Positions 10,308-18,549 of a stretch of 64,000 bases of DNA are shown one piece after another. Every line of letters starts with the position of its first letter. The first letter of the stretch is position 1. The DNA comes from DASUAS01 sp963819475 (lineage in GTDB: Bacteria; Actinomycetota; Acidimicrobiia; IMCC26256; DASPTH01): assembly GCA_963819475.1 (NCBI GenBank), contig CAWFWE010000004.1:1535812-1599811 (forward strand). Reading direction: 5' to 3'. The notes beneath the pieces are model-generated. The model made no database searches and was not told the DNA's origin. It saw nothing but the letters and a program-made list of their open reading frames with translations. The position numbers and the translations under genes were made by a program.

Positions 10308-10418
10308 GCGGAGTGCCCGCGAGCCGGGTATCCCGGCTCGCAACGGAGCGGGGCCGGAGCGGCCCGGAGCGGAGCGACGAGAGCGGGAATGCATGAGCGG
10401 AGTGCCCGCGAGCCGGGT
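10304..10418. repeat. 26-bp direct repeat pair with REP-like hairpin
   Basis: The same 26 bases occur at 10304-10329 and 10393-10418, 89 bp apart, between two dehydrogenase genes. Between them lies an 8-bp-stem hairpin (10321-10339) with core CCGGGTATCCCGG and TAT loop. The same core and loop recur at 24927-24947. This suggests a dispersed palindromic (REP-like) element that duplicated locally. Confidence 0.7.
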
Positions 10419-10424
10419 GGCGGC

Positions 10425-11474
10425 ATGATGAGCCGGTCGGAGGTCGCCGAGCTCACCGCGAGGATCGTCGCCGATCGGTGGACGAACGGCGACGACCGCA
10501 CGGGCGACTGGCCGGAAGCGACGTGGCGCGCCCTCGCCGATGCGGGCCTTCCGTGGGTCGGCGTCGACGCCGATCGCGGCGGCTCCGGTGGCACGCTCGC
10601 CGACGCGTGCGACGTGCTGTGGGAGCTCGGCGCCGGCGCGGTGCCGGTGCCGGTCGCCGAGACGGGGATCCTCGCCGGCTGGACGCTCGCCGCCGCCGGC
10701 ATGGCCGTCCCCGACGGGCCGACGACGCTCGCGGTGGCGCCCGGAGGCGACGGCCTGGCGCGTCACGACGGGGGCGCGCGACTGGTCACGACGCTCACCC
10801 GCGTGCCGTGGGCCACGCACGCGTCCCACATCGTCGTGGTGTGCGCCGGCGACGAGGGCGACCACCTGGCGCTCGTGCCGACCGCTGCGGTCGTCGTCAC
10901 GCCGGGCCGCAACCTGGCGCGCGAGCCGCGTGACCACGTCGACGTCGACGTCGTGCTCGACCGCGAGCAGGTGGCCGTCCTGCCCGACGGCATCGACGTC
11001 GCCGCCATCCGTCGCCGCGGCGCGCTCAGCCGCGTCGCCCTCATGGCCGGCGCGATGGAGCGGATCGCGGCGCTGACCGTCGGCTACACCAACGACCGGG
11101 TGCAGTTCGGGAAGCCGGTCATCACGTTCCAGGCGGTCGCCGGGCTCGTCGTGCAGCTCGTCGAGCACGCAGTCGCCGCGGCCACGACGGCCCGAGCCGC
11201 CATCGCGGTCGGTGACCGCGCCGGCTTCGAGGTGGCGGTGGCGAAACAGCAGACGAGCGCGGCCGCGACCCTCGTCGCGAAGCTCGCGCACCAGGCCCAC
11301 GGCGCGATCGGCATGACCGCGGAGTACGAGCTCGGGGAACTCACGCGGCGACTGTGGTGGTGGCGGCACGAGTATGGGACCGAGCACGAGTGGGCGGCGT
11401 GGCTCGGCGAGCAGGTCGCGGCGAGTGGGGCCGACGGGCTCTGGCCACTGATCACACGACGGGCTCCGGCGTGA
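10425..11474 (+). CDS. Acyl-CoA dehydrogenase, second of the second pair
   Basis: About 349 residues from the ATG at 10425 (MMSRSEVAEL). An upstream in-frame ATG at 10389 lies inside the repeat and is less likely. Segments LPWVGVDADRGGSGGT, VQFGKPVITFQAVAG and HQAHGAIGMTAEYELGELTRRLWWW identify a short FadE-type subunit. Its stop overlaps the GTG of the next gene (GTGA), indicating coupling. Probably forms a heteromer with the 9159-10307 product; this is inferred from arrangement. Confidence 0.85.
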   Translation: MMSRSEVAELTARIVADRWTNGDDRTGDWPEATWRALADAGLPWVGVDADRGGSGGTLADACDVLWELGAGAVPVPVAETGILAGWTLAAAGMAVPDGPTTLAVAPGGDGLARHDGGARLVTTLTRVPWATHASHIVVVCAGDEGDHLALVPTAAVVVTPGRNLAREPRDHVDVDVVLDREQVAVLPDGIDVAAIRRRGALSRVALMAGAMERIAALTVGYTNDRVQFGKPVITFQAVAGLVVQLVEHAVAAATTARAAIAVGDRAGFEVAVAKQQTSAAATLVAKLAHQAHGAIGMTAEYELGELTRRLWWWRHEYGTEHEWAAWLGEQVAASGADGLWPLITRRAPA

Positions 11475-13567
11475 TCGACGACCACCTCCGCCGCATGTTC
11501 CGACCGTCGTCGATCGCCGTGGTCGGCGCCTCGCCCGACCTCGCGACCTACGGCGGGCAGACGGTCGACATCCTGCTCGCCCACGGCTTCCCCGGCCGCG
11601 TCATCCCGGTCAACCCGAGGCACGAGACGATCGCCGGTCTCGCGGCGGCCACGTCCGTGGCCGCGATCGGCGAACCCGTCGACCTCGCGGTGATCGTCGT
11701 GCCGGCCCCCGCCGTGCCCGACGTCGTGCGCGAGTGTGCCGATGCCGGCGTCGCCGGCGTGGCGATCTTCAGCGCCGGCTTCGCCGAGGAGGACGCCGCC
11801 GGCGCCGCACTCGAGGACGAGGTGATCGCGACGGCGCGGAAGGCCGGCATGCGCGTGCTCGGCCCGAACTGCCAAGGTTTCTTCGACCTGCACGCGGCAG
11901 TCGGCGCCACGTTCAGCCCGGCTGCAGACTTCCGCCGGGGGCTCGGCCGTGCCATCCCGGGCAACGTCTCGGTGGTGTCGCAGAGTGGCGCGCTGGGCTT
12001 CGCGGTCTTCAGCTCCGGCGCGGCGTCGGGGATCGGGTTCAGCCGCGTGGTCAGCTGCGGCAACAGCGCCGACGTGAGCGTGCTCGATGCCCTCGAGCTG
12101 GCGATCGAGGACGAGCACACCGACGTGGTGGTGCTGGTGTTGGAGGGACTGGACGACGGACCGCGCTTCCGCGAGCTCGCAACCCTCGCCGCTGCTCGCG
12201 GCACGAAGCTCGCGGTCGCCAAGCTCGGCCGCTCGGCTGCCGGGTCGCGCGCCGCGGAGTCGCACACCTCCGCGCTCGCAGGCTCGAGCGCCGCCTACGA
12301 CGCGGTCTTCGAACGGCACGGTGTGCTGCAGGCCCTCGATCTTGAGGAGCTCGTCGACCTGAGCATGGTCCTCTCGCGATGTGCGCCGGCACGCGGGCCC
12401 CGCGTCGGTGTCGCCAGCACGTCCGGCGGCGCGGGCGTGTGGCTCGCCGACGCGTGCGACGACCGCGGGCTCGAGCTCCCGGACCTCGGCGACGCGCTCC
12501 GAGCGCAGATCACCGCCGCCGCGCCCACGGTGCGTCGACCGGGCAACCCGCTCGACCTCACGGGTCGCGTGATCCGCGACGCCAACGTGGCGACGACCGT
12601 GCGAGCATTGGCCGAGGCTGCCGTGGTCGACGTCGTCGTCCTCTCCACGTCGCTCTCCGCCCCGCTCATCCTCGAACGGGAGTCAGACGCGTTCGCCGAG
12701 CTGATGGACGAACGTCGGGCACCGGTGCTCGTGCTCACCTACACGCAACCCTCGCAGGCGAGCATCGACCTCCTCGCCGATCTGGGGATGGCGTGGGCGA
12801 CGAGTCCGGTGCGGGTCGCGCGGATGGTCGAGCACCTCGTCGCAGCCGGGCGCGGCGCCTACGAGGTGGCGCCCGGCGCCCCGCCCCACGGGCCGCCGGC
12901 GTCGTCGTTCGCGCGCGACGGCCGGACGGTGCTGACGGAGCCCGACGCGAAGCGGATGCTGCAGGCCTGGGGAATCGACGTGCCGAAGGGCGACGTGGCC
13001 ACCACCGCCGAGGAAGCGACACGGATCGCGCAGGAGGTGGGTGGACCCGTTGCCTTGAAGGTGGTGTCGATCGACCTCGCGCACAAGAGCGACGTCCACG
13101 GCGTTGCCCTCGGCGTCGATCCCGCGCGCGCCGGCGACGTGTTCCGCGAGCTCGTCGAGCGAGTAGGGGAGCGCGTCGACGGTGTGCTCGTCGAGCGGAT
13201 GGCGCACGCGGGCCACGAGGTCATCATCGGCGTGCTGCGCGACGAGACGTTCGGGCCCCTCGTCATGATCGGCGCGGGTGGGATCTACGCCGAGCTGCTC
13301 GACGACGTCCGCTTTCTGCCGCTCCCCGTCGACCACGCGGCGGCGGTCAGGGCGGTCGGTGCTCTGCGGCTGGCGTCCGTCCTCGGTGGCGCGCGCACCG
13401 GGCGGGCGGCCGACGTCGACGCGCTCGCGGACCTCGTCGTCCGGGTCGCGGCGATCGCGGCGCGCAACGAGGTCGCCGAGCTCGATCTCAACCCGATCGC
13501 GGTGCACGAGGTGGGCCTCGGCGTCACCGTCCTCGACGCATGGGCGGTGCTGCGGCCGCTGCCCTGA
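11471..13567 (+). CDS. ADP-forming acyl-CoA synthetase (acetate-CoA ligase type)
   Basis: 698 residues from a GTG overlapping the previous stop. Order of domains: CoA-binding Rossmann fold (SSIAVVGASPDLATYGGQ, about 15-140), succinyl-CoA-synthetase-like domains (VSVVSQSGALGFAVFSSGA; the ESHTSALAGS segment holds the phospho-His), then a C-terminal ATP-grasp domain (ERMAHAGHEVIIGV, GPLVMIGAGGIYAELLDDV). This single-chain type links acyl-CoA hydrolysis to ADP phosphorylation, or runs in reverse. It closes the acyl-CoA operon begun at 5134. Confidence 0.9.
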   Translation: MIDDHLRRMFRPSSIAVVGASPDLATYGGQTVDILLAHGFPGRVIPVNPRHETIAGLAAATSVAAIGEPVDLAVIVVPAPAVPDVVRECADAGVAGVAIFSAGFAEEDAAGAALEDEVIATARKAGMRVLGPNCQGFFDLHAAVGATFSPAADFRRGLGRAIPGNVSVVSQSGALGFAVFSSGAASGIGFSRVVSCGNSADVSVLDALELAIEDEHTDVVVLVLEGLDDGPRFRELATLAAARGTKLAVAKLGRSAAGSRAAESHTSALAGSSAAYDAVFERHGVLQALDLEELVDLSMVLSRCAPARGPRVGVASTSGGAGVWLADACDDRGLELPDLGDALRAQITAAAPTVRRPGNPLDLTGRVIRDANVATTVRALAEAAVVDVVVLSTSLSAPLILERESDAFAELMDERRAPVLVLTYTQPSQASIDLLADLGMAWATSPVRVARMVEHLVAAGRGAYEVAPGAPPHGPPASSFARDGRTVLTEPDAKRMLQAWGIDVPKGDVATTAEEATRIAQEVGGPVALKVVSIDLAHKSDVHGVALGVDPARAGDVFRELVERVGERVDGVLVERMAHAGHEVIIGVLRDETFGPLVMIGAGGIYAELLDDVRFLPLPVDHAAAVRAVGALRLASVLGGARTGRAADVDALADLVVRVAAIAARNEVAELDLNPIAVHEVGLGVTVLDAWAVLRPLP

Positions 13568-13805
13568 TCGCACGTCGGGCTGGCCTTTCATCATAAGTCT
13601 TGATAGAAGAAGGGACGTCAGCGCCGCCCACCCACCGGGGCTGGAGGGGGTTGGAGTCGCCTCGGTGCCCCCCTGCCGGGGCGACTCCGCACTCGACTCG
13701 GCGCCTGGGCGCGCGTCTCGGAGACGGAGGGGCCGCCGGCGGGCGCCGCCCTGGCCCTCGGACGACGGTCCGTTCGGCCCGGCCGACCGAGCGTACGTTG
13801 TGCGC
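13568..13805. other. Intergenic region upstream of the MarR gene
   Basis: About 240 bp without a convincing gene. An AT-rich patch (TCATAAGTCTTGATAGAAGA, 13589-13608) stands out from the GC-rich surroundings and may contain a promoter or an operator, but no clear -35/-10 pair is visible. Confidence 0.35.
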
Positions 13806-14276
13806 GTGGATCCGATCGCCGAGGCGCGCCGCCAGTGGACGGAGCACGGGTGGGGGGACGCGGCACCCGGGATGAGCGTGGTGACCTCCATCATGCGAGC
13901 CCAGCAGGTGCTGCTCGCACGGGTCGACGAGAAGCTGGCCGCGTTCGACCTCTCGTTCGCGCGCTTCGAGCTGTTGCGTCTCCTCGCCTTCACTCGGCAC
14001 GGTGAGCTGCCGCTCGGCAAGCTGGGGGTCCGCCTGCAGGTGCATCCCACGAGCATCACGAGCGCAGTCGACCGCCTGGAGGCCCAGGGATTCGTCCAGC
14101 GCCAACGCCATCCCACCGACGGTCGGACGACGTTGGCGGCCATCACCCGGTCCGGCCGGCGGACGGTCGAACGCGCGACGGAGGTCCTGAACCAGGCGGT
14201 GTTCGCCGACATCGGTCTGTCCGATCGGGAGGTCGGGCAGCTCTACCGCTTGCTGGAGAAAGTGAGGCATTACTAG
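13806..14276 (+). CDS. MarR-family transcriptional regulator
   Basis: About 156 residues starting VDPIAEARRQWTEHGWG at a GTG. It has the MarR winged-helix core: FELLRLLAFTRHGELPLGKLG, recognition helix VHPTSITSAVDRLEAQGFV, and wing RQRHPTDGRTTLAAIT. It ends TAG at 14274-14276, inside a perfect 15-bp-arm palindrome that also covers the icmF start. The simplest reading is that it represses the mutase gene by binding this palindrome; ligand unknown, perhaps an acyl-CoA. Confidence 0.9.
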   Translation: MDPIAEARRQWTEHGWGDAAPGMSVVTSIMRAQQVLLARVDEKLAAFDLSFARFELLRLLAFTRHGELPLGKLGVRLQVHPTSITSAVDRLEAQGFVQRQRHPTDGRTTLAAITRSGRRTVERATEVLNQAVFADIGLSDREVGQLYRLLEKVRHY

Positions 14277-14296
14277 GATGTCCTAGTAATGCCTCT
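14265..14296. promoter_or_regulatory. Perfect palindrome, probable MarR operator
   Basis: GAGGCATTACTAGGA, a TG spacer, then its exact reverse complement: 15-bp arms. It overlaps the MarR stop and the icmF ATG (14289). A palindrome with a central TTACTAGGA half-site next to a MarR gene is a typical operator layout. As an RNA it would be a hairpin hiding the start codon, so translational control is also possible. Confidence 0.7.
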
Positions 14297-17291
14297 GAGG
14301 TTCGTCACCGCCGCGAGTCTCTTCGACGGACACGACGCGTCGATCAACATCATGCGGCGGCTGCTCCAACGCCACGGCGCGGAGGTCGTGCACCTCGGGC
14401 ACAACCGCTCGGTCGACGAAGTGGTGGCCGCGGTCGTGGAGGAGGATCCCCACGGCGTCGCGGTGAGCTCGTACCAGGGCGGGCACGTCGAGTACTTCGG
14501 GTACCTCGTCGACCGCCTGCGCGACGAAGGGTACGGACACGTCAAGGTCTACGGCGGCGGCGGCGGTGTCATCGTGCCGTCCGAGATCGAGGCGCTGCAC
14601 GCGTACGGCGTCACCCGCATCTTCTCTCCGGAGGACGGTCACCGTCTCGGTCTCGACGGGATGGTCATGTCGATGCTCGAGGGCTGCGACGTCGCGCTCG
14701 AGTGCTCACCTGTCGACTTCGACGGCAGCCACCGCGCGCTCGCTCGCGCGATCACGTGCATGGAGATGGACGTCCCGGTCGACCTCCCGAGGTCGGAGCG
14801 CGACATACCGGTGCTCGGCATCACCGGAACGGGCGGCTCGGGGAAGTCCTCGCTGACGGACGAGCTGCTGAACCGGCTCCGCCGCGACCAGGAGGACAAG
14901 CTGCGCGTCGCCGTCATCGCCGTCGACCCCACGCGGAGGAAGGGCGGCGGTGCACTGCTCGGTGACCGCATCCGGATGAACTCGATCGGAGTCCCGAACG
15001 TCTACTTCCGGTCGCTCGCGACGCGCTCGTCGCGCGGGGAGGTGCCCGAGGCCCTGTCCGGTGTGATCGACGCCTGCAAGGCCGCGGGATTCGACCTCGT
15101 GATCGTCGAGACGCCCGGGATCGGTCAGGGTGACGCGGGCATCGTGCCGTACGCCGACGTGTCGCTGTACGTGATGACGCCGGAGTTCGGCGCCGCCAGC
15201 CAGCTCGAGAAGATCGACATGCTCGACTACGCCGACGCGGTGGCGATCAACAAGTTCGACCGCCGAGGCGGCCCGGACGCGCTCCGAGACGTGCGTCGGC
15301 AGGTGGCTCGCGAGCGGCCGGACGTTCCGGTGTTCGGCACGATCGCGGCTCGCTTCAACGACGACGGCGTGACCGCGGTGTACCAGTACCTCCGGTCGGT
15401 GCTCGATCTCCCACCCGGCACGCTGGCGCGCGTCGACACCGACGTGTCGACCGGTTCGACCGTCGTCGTGCCCCCGGCACGGGAGCGGTACCTCGCCGAC
15501 GTCGCCGACACCGTGCGCCGGTATCACGCCGAGACCGAGGAACGGGTCGCGCTCGCCCGGCGCCGCCAGCACCTGCTGACGGCGAAGGACGTGCTCGGGG
15601 TCGACGTCGAGGCTCATCTCCCCGGCCGCGATCCGCTGCTCGACGAGTGGCCCGAGGCGGTCGACGCGGTCGCCGGCCAGGCGCGCACGTCGCTGTCGGG
15701 GACGTCGGTGCCCAGAGTGGCGATCCCTCGCTACGAGGACGACGGCGAGTTGCTCCGGTTCGTCCGGCGCGAGCACCTGCCGGGTCGGTTCCCGTTCACC
15801 GCGGGAGTCTTCCCGTTGAAGCGCCAGGGCGAGGACCCGGCGCGTATGTTCGCGGGAGAGGGTGGTCCGGCGCGCACCAACCGTCGGTTCCACCTGCTCG
15901 CGCGGGGCCAGCCCGCGACGCGTCTGTCGACGGCGTTCGACTCCGTGACCTTGTACGGGTTCGATCCGGACGAGCGGCCCGACATCTACGGGAAGGTCGG
16001 GAACTCGGGTGTCTCGATCGCGACGCTCGACGACATGAAGGTGCTGTTCGACGGCTTCGATCTCGTCGAGCCCACGACGTCGGTGTCGATGACGATCAAC
16101 GGGCCGGCGCCCACGATCCTCGCGATGTACCTCAATGCCGCCATCGATCAGCATCCCGAGCTCGATCCGAGCGAGGTGCTGCGTCGGGTCCGCGGCACGG
16201 TGCAGGCCGACATCCTCAAGGAGGACCAGGGCCAGAACACCTGCATCTTCTCGACCGAGTTCTCGTTGCGGTGCATGGCGGACGTGCAGGAATGGTTCAT
16301 CGCCAACGAGGTGCGGAACTTCTACAGCGTGTCGATCTCCGGCTACCACATGGCCGAAGCGGGCGCGAACCCGATCTCGCAGCTCGCCTTCACGCTCGCG
16401 AACGGCTTCACCTACGTCGAGTCGTACCTCGCGCGCGGCATGGCCGTCGACGACTTCTCGCCGAACCTCAGCTTCTTCTTCTCGAACGGCATGGACCCCG
16501 AGTTCACGGTCCTCGGCCGCGTGGCCCGTCGCATCTGGGCGATCACTCTGCGAGAACGATACGGAGCCGACGAGCGGAGTCAGAAGCTCAAATACCACAT
16601 CCAGACGTCGGGACGATCGCTGCACGCGCAGGAGATGTCGTTCAACGACATCCGGACCACGTTGCAGGCGCTGTGCGCGATCTACGACAACGCCAACTCG
16701 CTCCACACGAACGCGTACGACGAGGCGGTGACGACGCCGACCCCCGAATCGGTGCGGCGTGCCCTCGCCATCCAGCTCGTCATCAGCCGTGAGTGGGGGC
16801 TCGCGATGAACGAGAACCCCCTGCAGGGCAGCTTCGTCGTCGAGGAGCTGACCGATCTCGTCGAGGAAGCGGTCCTCGCCGAGCTCGAGGCGATCTCCAC
16901 CCGCGGTGGCGTGCTCGGCGCGATGGAGACGGGCTACCAGCGGGGGCGGATCCAGGACGAGTCGCTCCTGTACGAGACGGGGAAGCACGACGGCTCCATC
17001 CCCATCGTGGGCGTCAACACGTTCCGCAGCCCCAGCGATGCTCCCGTGCCCGACGTGCTCGAGCTCGCCCGCTCCGACGACGCGGAGAAGCAGGACCAGC
17101 TGCGGCGACTGCGCGACTTCCAGTCCCGTCACGCCGACGAGCGCGATCGCATGCTCGACCGGCTGCAGCAGACCGCGCTCGACGGCGGCAACGTCTTCGC
17201 AACGCTGATGGAGGCGGTCCGCTCCTGCTCGCTCGGGCAGATCACTCAGGCGCTGTTCGAAGTCGGCGGTCGCTACCGCCGGAACGTCTGA
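14289..17291 (+). CDS. icmF: Fused isobutyryl-CoA mutase (IcmF)
   Basis: 1000 residues combining three modules. A cobalamin-binding domain (1-135, DGHDASINIMRR with the cobalt-ligating His) is followed by a MeaB-like GTPase chaperone (Walker A GITGTGGSGKS at 178-188, ETPGIGQGD, NKFD near 320). The C-terminal part is the radical mutase TIM barrel (YGKVGNSGVSIATLDDMK, FYSVSISGYHMAEAGANP). IcmF interconverts isobutyryl-CoA and n-butyryl-CoA using adenosylcobalamin; related forms act on isovaleryl/pivalyl-CoA. The substrate preference cannot be set from the sequence alone. It starts inside the palindrome next to the MarR gene. Confidence 0.93.
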   Translation: MPLRFVTAASLFDGHDASINIMRRLLQRHGAEVVHLGHNRSVDEVVAAVVEEDPHGVAVSSYQGGHVEYFGYLVDRLRDEGYGHVKVYGGGGGVIVPSEIEALHAYGVTRIFSPEDGHRLGLDGMVMSMLEGCDVALECSPVDFDGSHRALARAITCMEMDVPVDLPRSERDIPVLGITGTGGSGKSSLTDELLNRLRRDQEDKLRVAVIAVDPTRRKGGGALLGDRIRMNSIGVPNVYFRSLATRSSRGEVPEALSGVIDACKAAGFDLVIVETPGIGQGDAGIVPYADVSLYVMTPEFGAASQLEKIDMLDYADAVAINKFDRRGGPDALRDVRRQVARERPDVPVFGTIAARFNDDGVTAVYQYLRSVLDLPPGTLARVDTDVSTGSTVVVPPARERYLADVADTVRRYHAETEERVALARRRQHLLTAKDVLGVDVEAHLPGRDPLLDEWPEAVDAVAGQARTSLSGTSVPRVAIPRYEDDGELLRFVRREHLPGRFPFTAGVFPLKRQGEDPARMFAGEGGPARTNRRFHLLARGQPATRLSTAFDSVTLYGFDPDERPDIYGKVGNSGVSIATLDDMKVLFDGFDLVEPTTSVSMTINGPAPTILAMYLNAAIDQHPELDPSEVLRRVRGTVQADILKEDQGQNTCIFSTEFSLRCMADVQEWFIANEVRNFYSVSISGYHMAEAGANPISQLAFTLANGFTYVESYLARGMAVDDFSPNLSFFFSNGMDPEFTVLGRVARRIWAITLRERYGADERSQKLKYHIQTSGRSLHAQEMSFNDIRTTLQALCAIYDNANSLHTNAYDEAVTTPTPESVRRALAIQLVISREWGLAMNENPLQGSFVVEELTDLVEEAVLAELEAISTRGGVLGAMETGYQRGRIQDESLLYETGKHDGSIPIVGVNTFRSPSDAPVPDVLELARSDDAEKQDQLRRLRDFQSRHADERDRMLDRLQQTALDGGNVFATLMEAVRSCSLGQITQALFEVGGRYRRNV

Positions 17292-17355
17292 ACCAGGCCG
17301 GACGCGTTCCTCGGCATCAGTTACGCTGCGGTCGAACCGAGGTGGAGAGGCGGTC

Positions 17356-18549
17356 ATGAGCGGCGCCTACTACGACCCCTACGACTGGGACATCGACACC
17401 GATCCGTATCCGGTGTGGAAGCGGCTCCGCGACGAAGCACCGCTCTACTACAACGAGAAGTACGACTTCTACGCGTTGAGTCGCTACGACGACGTCGAGC
17501 GGTGCTCGGTCGACTGGCGCACGTACATCTCGGGCAAGGGTTCCGTCCTGGAGATCATCAAGAGCGGGATCGAGATGCCGCCCGGCAACATCCTGTTCGA
17601 GGATCCACCGGCGCACGACCTGCACCGGTCGCTCCTCAGCCGTGTCTTCACGCCCAAGCGCATCGCCGACATCGAGCCGAAGGTCCGCGAGTTCTGCGCC
17701 CGCACGCTCGACCCGTACGTCGGTTCGGAGCGGTTCGACTTCATCCTCGATCTCGGCGCCCAGATGCCGATGCGCACCATCGGCATGCTGCTCGGCATCC
17801 CCGAGGACGACCAGGACGCGATCCGGGAGCGGATCGACGCCGGCTTCAAGATGGAGTCGAGCGAGATGCCCGACTCCGACAGCGCGACCTACGGGATCCG
17901 GTCCTTCGGTGACGACTTCGCCGACTACATCGAGTGGCGCGCGCAGAATCCGTCCGACGACCTCATGACCGAGCTGCTCAACGCGGAGTTCGAGGACGAC
18001 ACCGGGAGCACACGCACGCTGACCCGGGACGAGGTCCTCAACTACGTCGGACTCCTGAACGCGGCCGGCAACGAGACGACCACCCGCTTGATCGGGTGGA
18101 CGGGCAAGGTCCTCGCCGAGCATGCCGACCAGCGCCAGGAGCTCGTCGACGACCCCGGCCTCGTCCCGCAGGCCATCGAGGAGCTGCTGCGTTTCGAAGC
18201 GCCGTCACCGGTGCAGGCCCGCTCCGTGACGCGCGAGGTCGAGCACCATGGCGAGCGCGTCCCCGAAGGCGCGGTGCTCCTGCTCCTGACCGCGGCGGCG
18301 AACCGCGACGAGCGTCACTTCGAAGACCCGGACCGCTTCGACATCCACCGGAAGATCGACCACCACCTCACCTTCGGGTACGGCATCCACTTCTGCCTGG
18401 GGAGTCACCTGGCGCGGCTCGAAGGACGCATCGCGCTCGAGGAGGTGCTCAAGCGCTTCCCGAAGTGGGAGGTCGACTGGGACCACGCGGTCCAGGCCCA
18501 CACGACGACCGTCCGGGGTTGGGAGCAGCTCCCCGTCTTCACCGGTTGA
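17356..18549 (+). CDS. Cytochrome P450
   Basis: 397-residue soluble bacterial P450 (CYP). I-helix NAAGNETTTRLIGW, ExxR in the EELLRF helix, and heme loop FGYGIHFCLGSHLARLE with the Cys thiolate ligand are all intact. A Shine-Dalgarno (GGTGGAGAGG) precedes the ATG. It needs ferredoxin and reductase partners, which are not encoded nearby. The last 11 bp overlap the convergent membrane-protein gene. Probably hydroxylates a hydrophobic substrate of the surrounding acyl-CoA pathways (inference). Confidence 0.95.
   Translation: MSGAYYDPYDWDIDTDPYPVWKRLRDEAPLYYNEKYDFYALSRYDDVERCSVDWRTYISGKGSVLEIIKSGIEMPPGNILFEDPPAHDLHRSLLSRVFTPKRIADIEPKVREFCARTLDPYVGSERFDFILDLGAQMPMRTIGMLLGIPEDDQDAIRERIDAGFKMESSEMPDSDSATYGIRSFGDDFADYIEWRAQNPSDDLMTELLNAEFEDDTGSTRTLTRDEVLNYVGLLNAAGNETTTRLIGWTGKVLAEHADQRQELVDDPGLVPQAIEELLRFEAPSPVQARSVTREVEHHGERVPEGAVLLLLTAAANRDERHFEDPDRFDIHRKIDHHLTFGYGIHFCLGSHLARLEGRIALEEVLKRFPKWEVDWDHAVQAHTTTVRGWEQLPVFTG

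Noticed and set aside
5910..11387. A very long (1825-codon) open frame on the minus strand
   Set aside because: It is antisense to six clear enzyme genes and has the Arg/Asp/His-rich composition of a shadow frame in GC-rich DNA.
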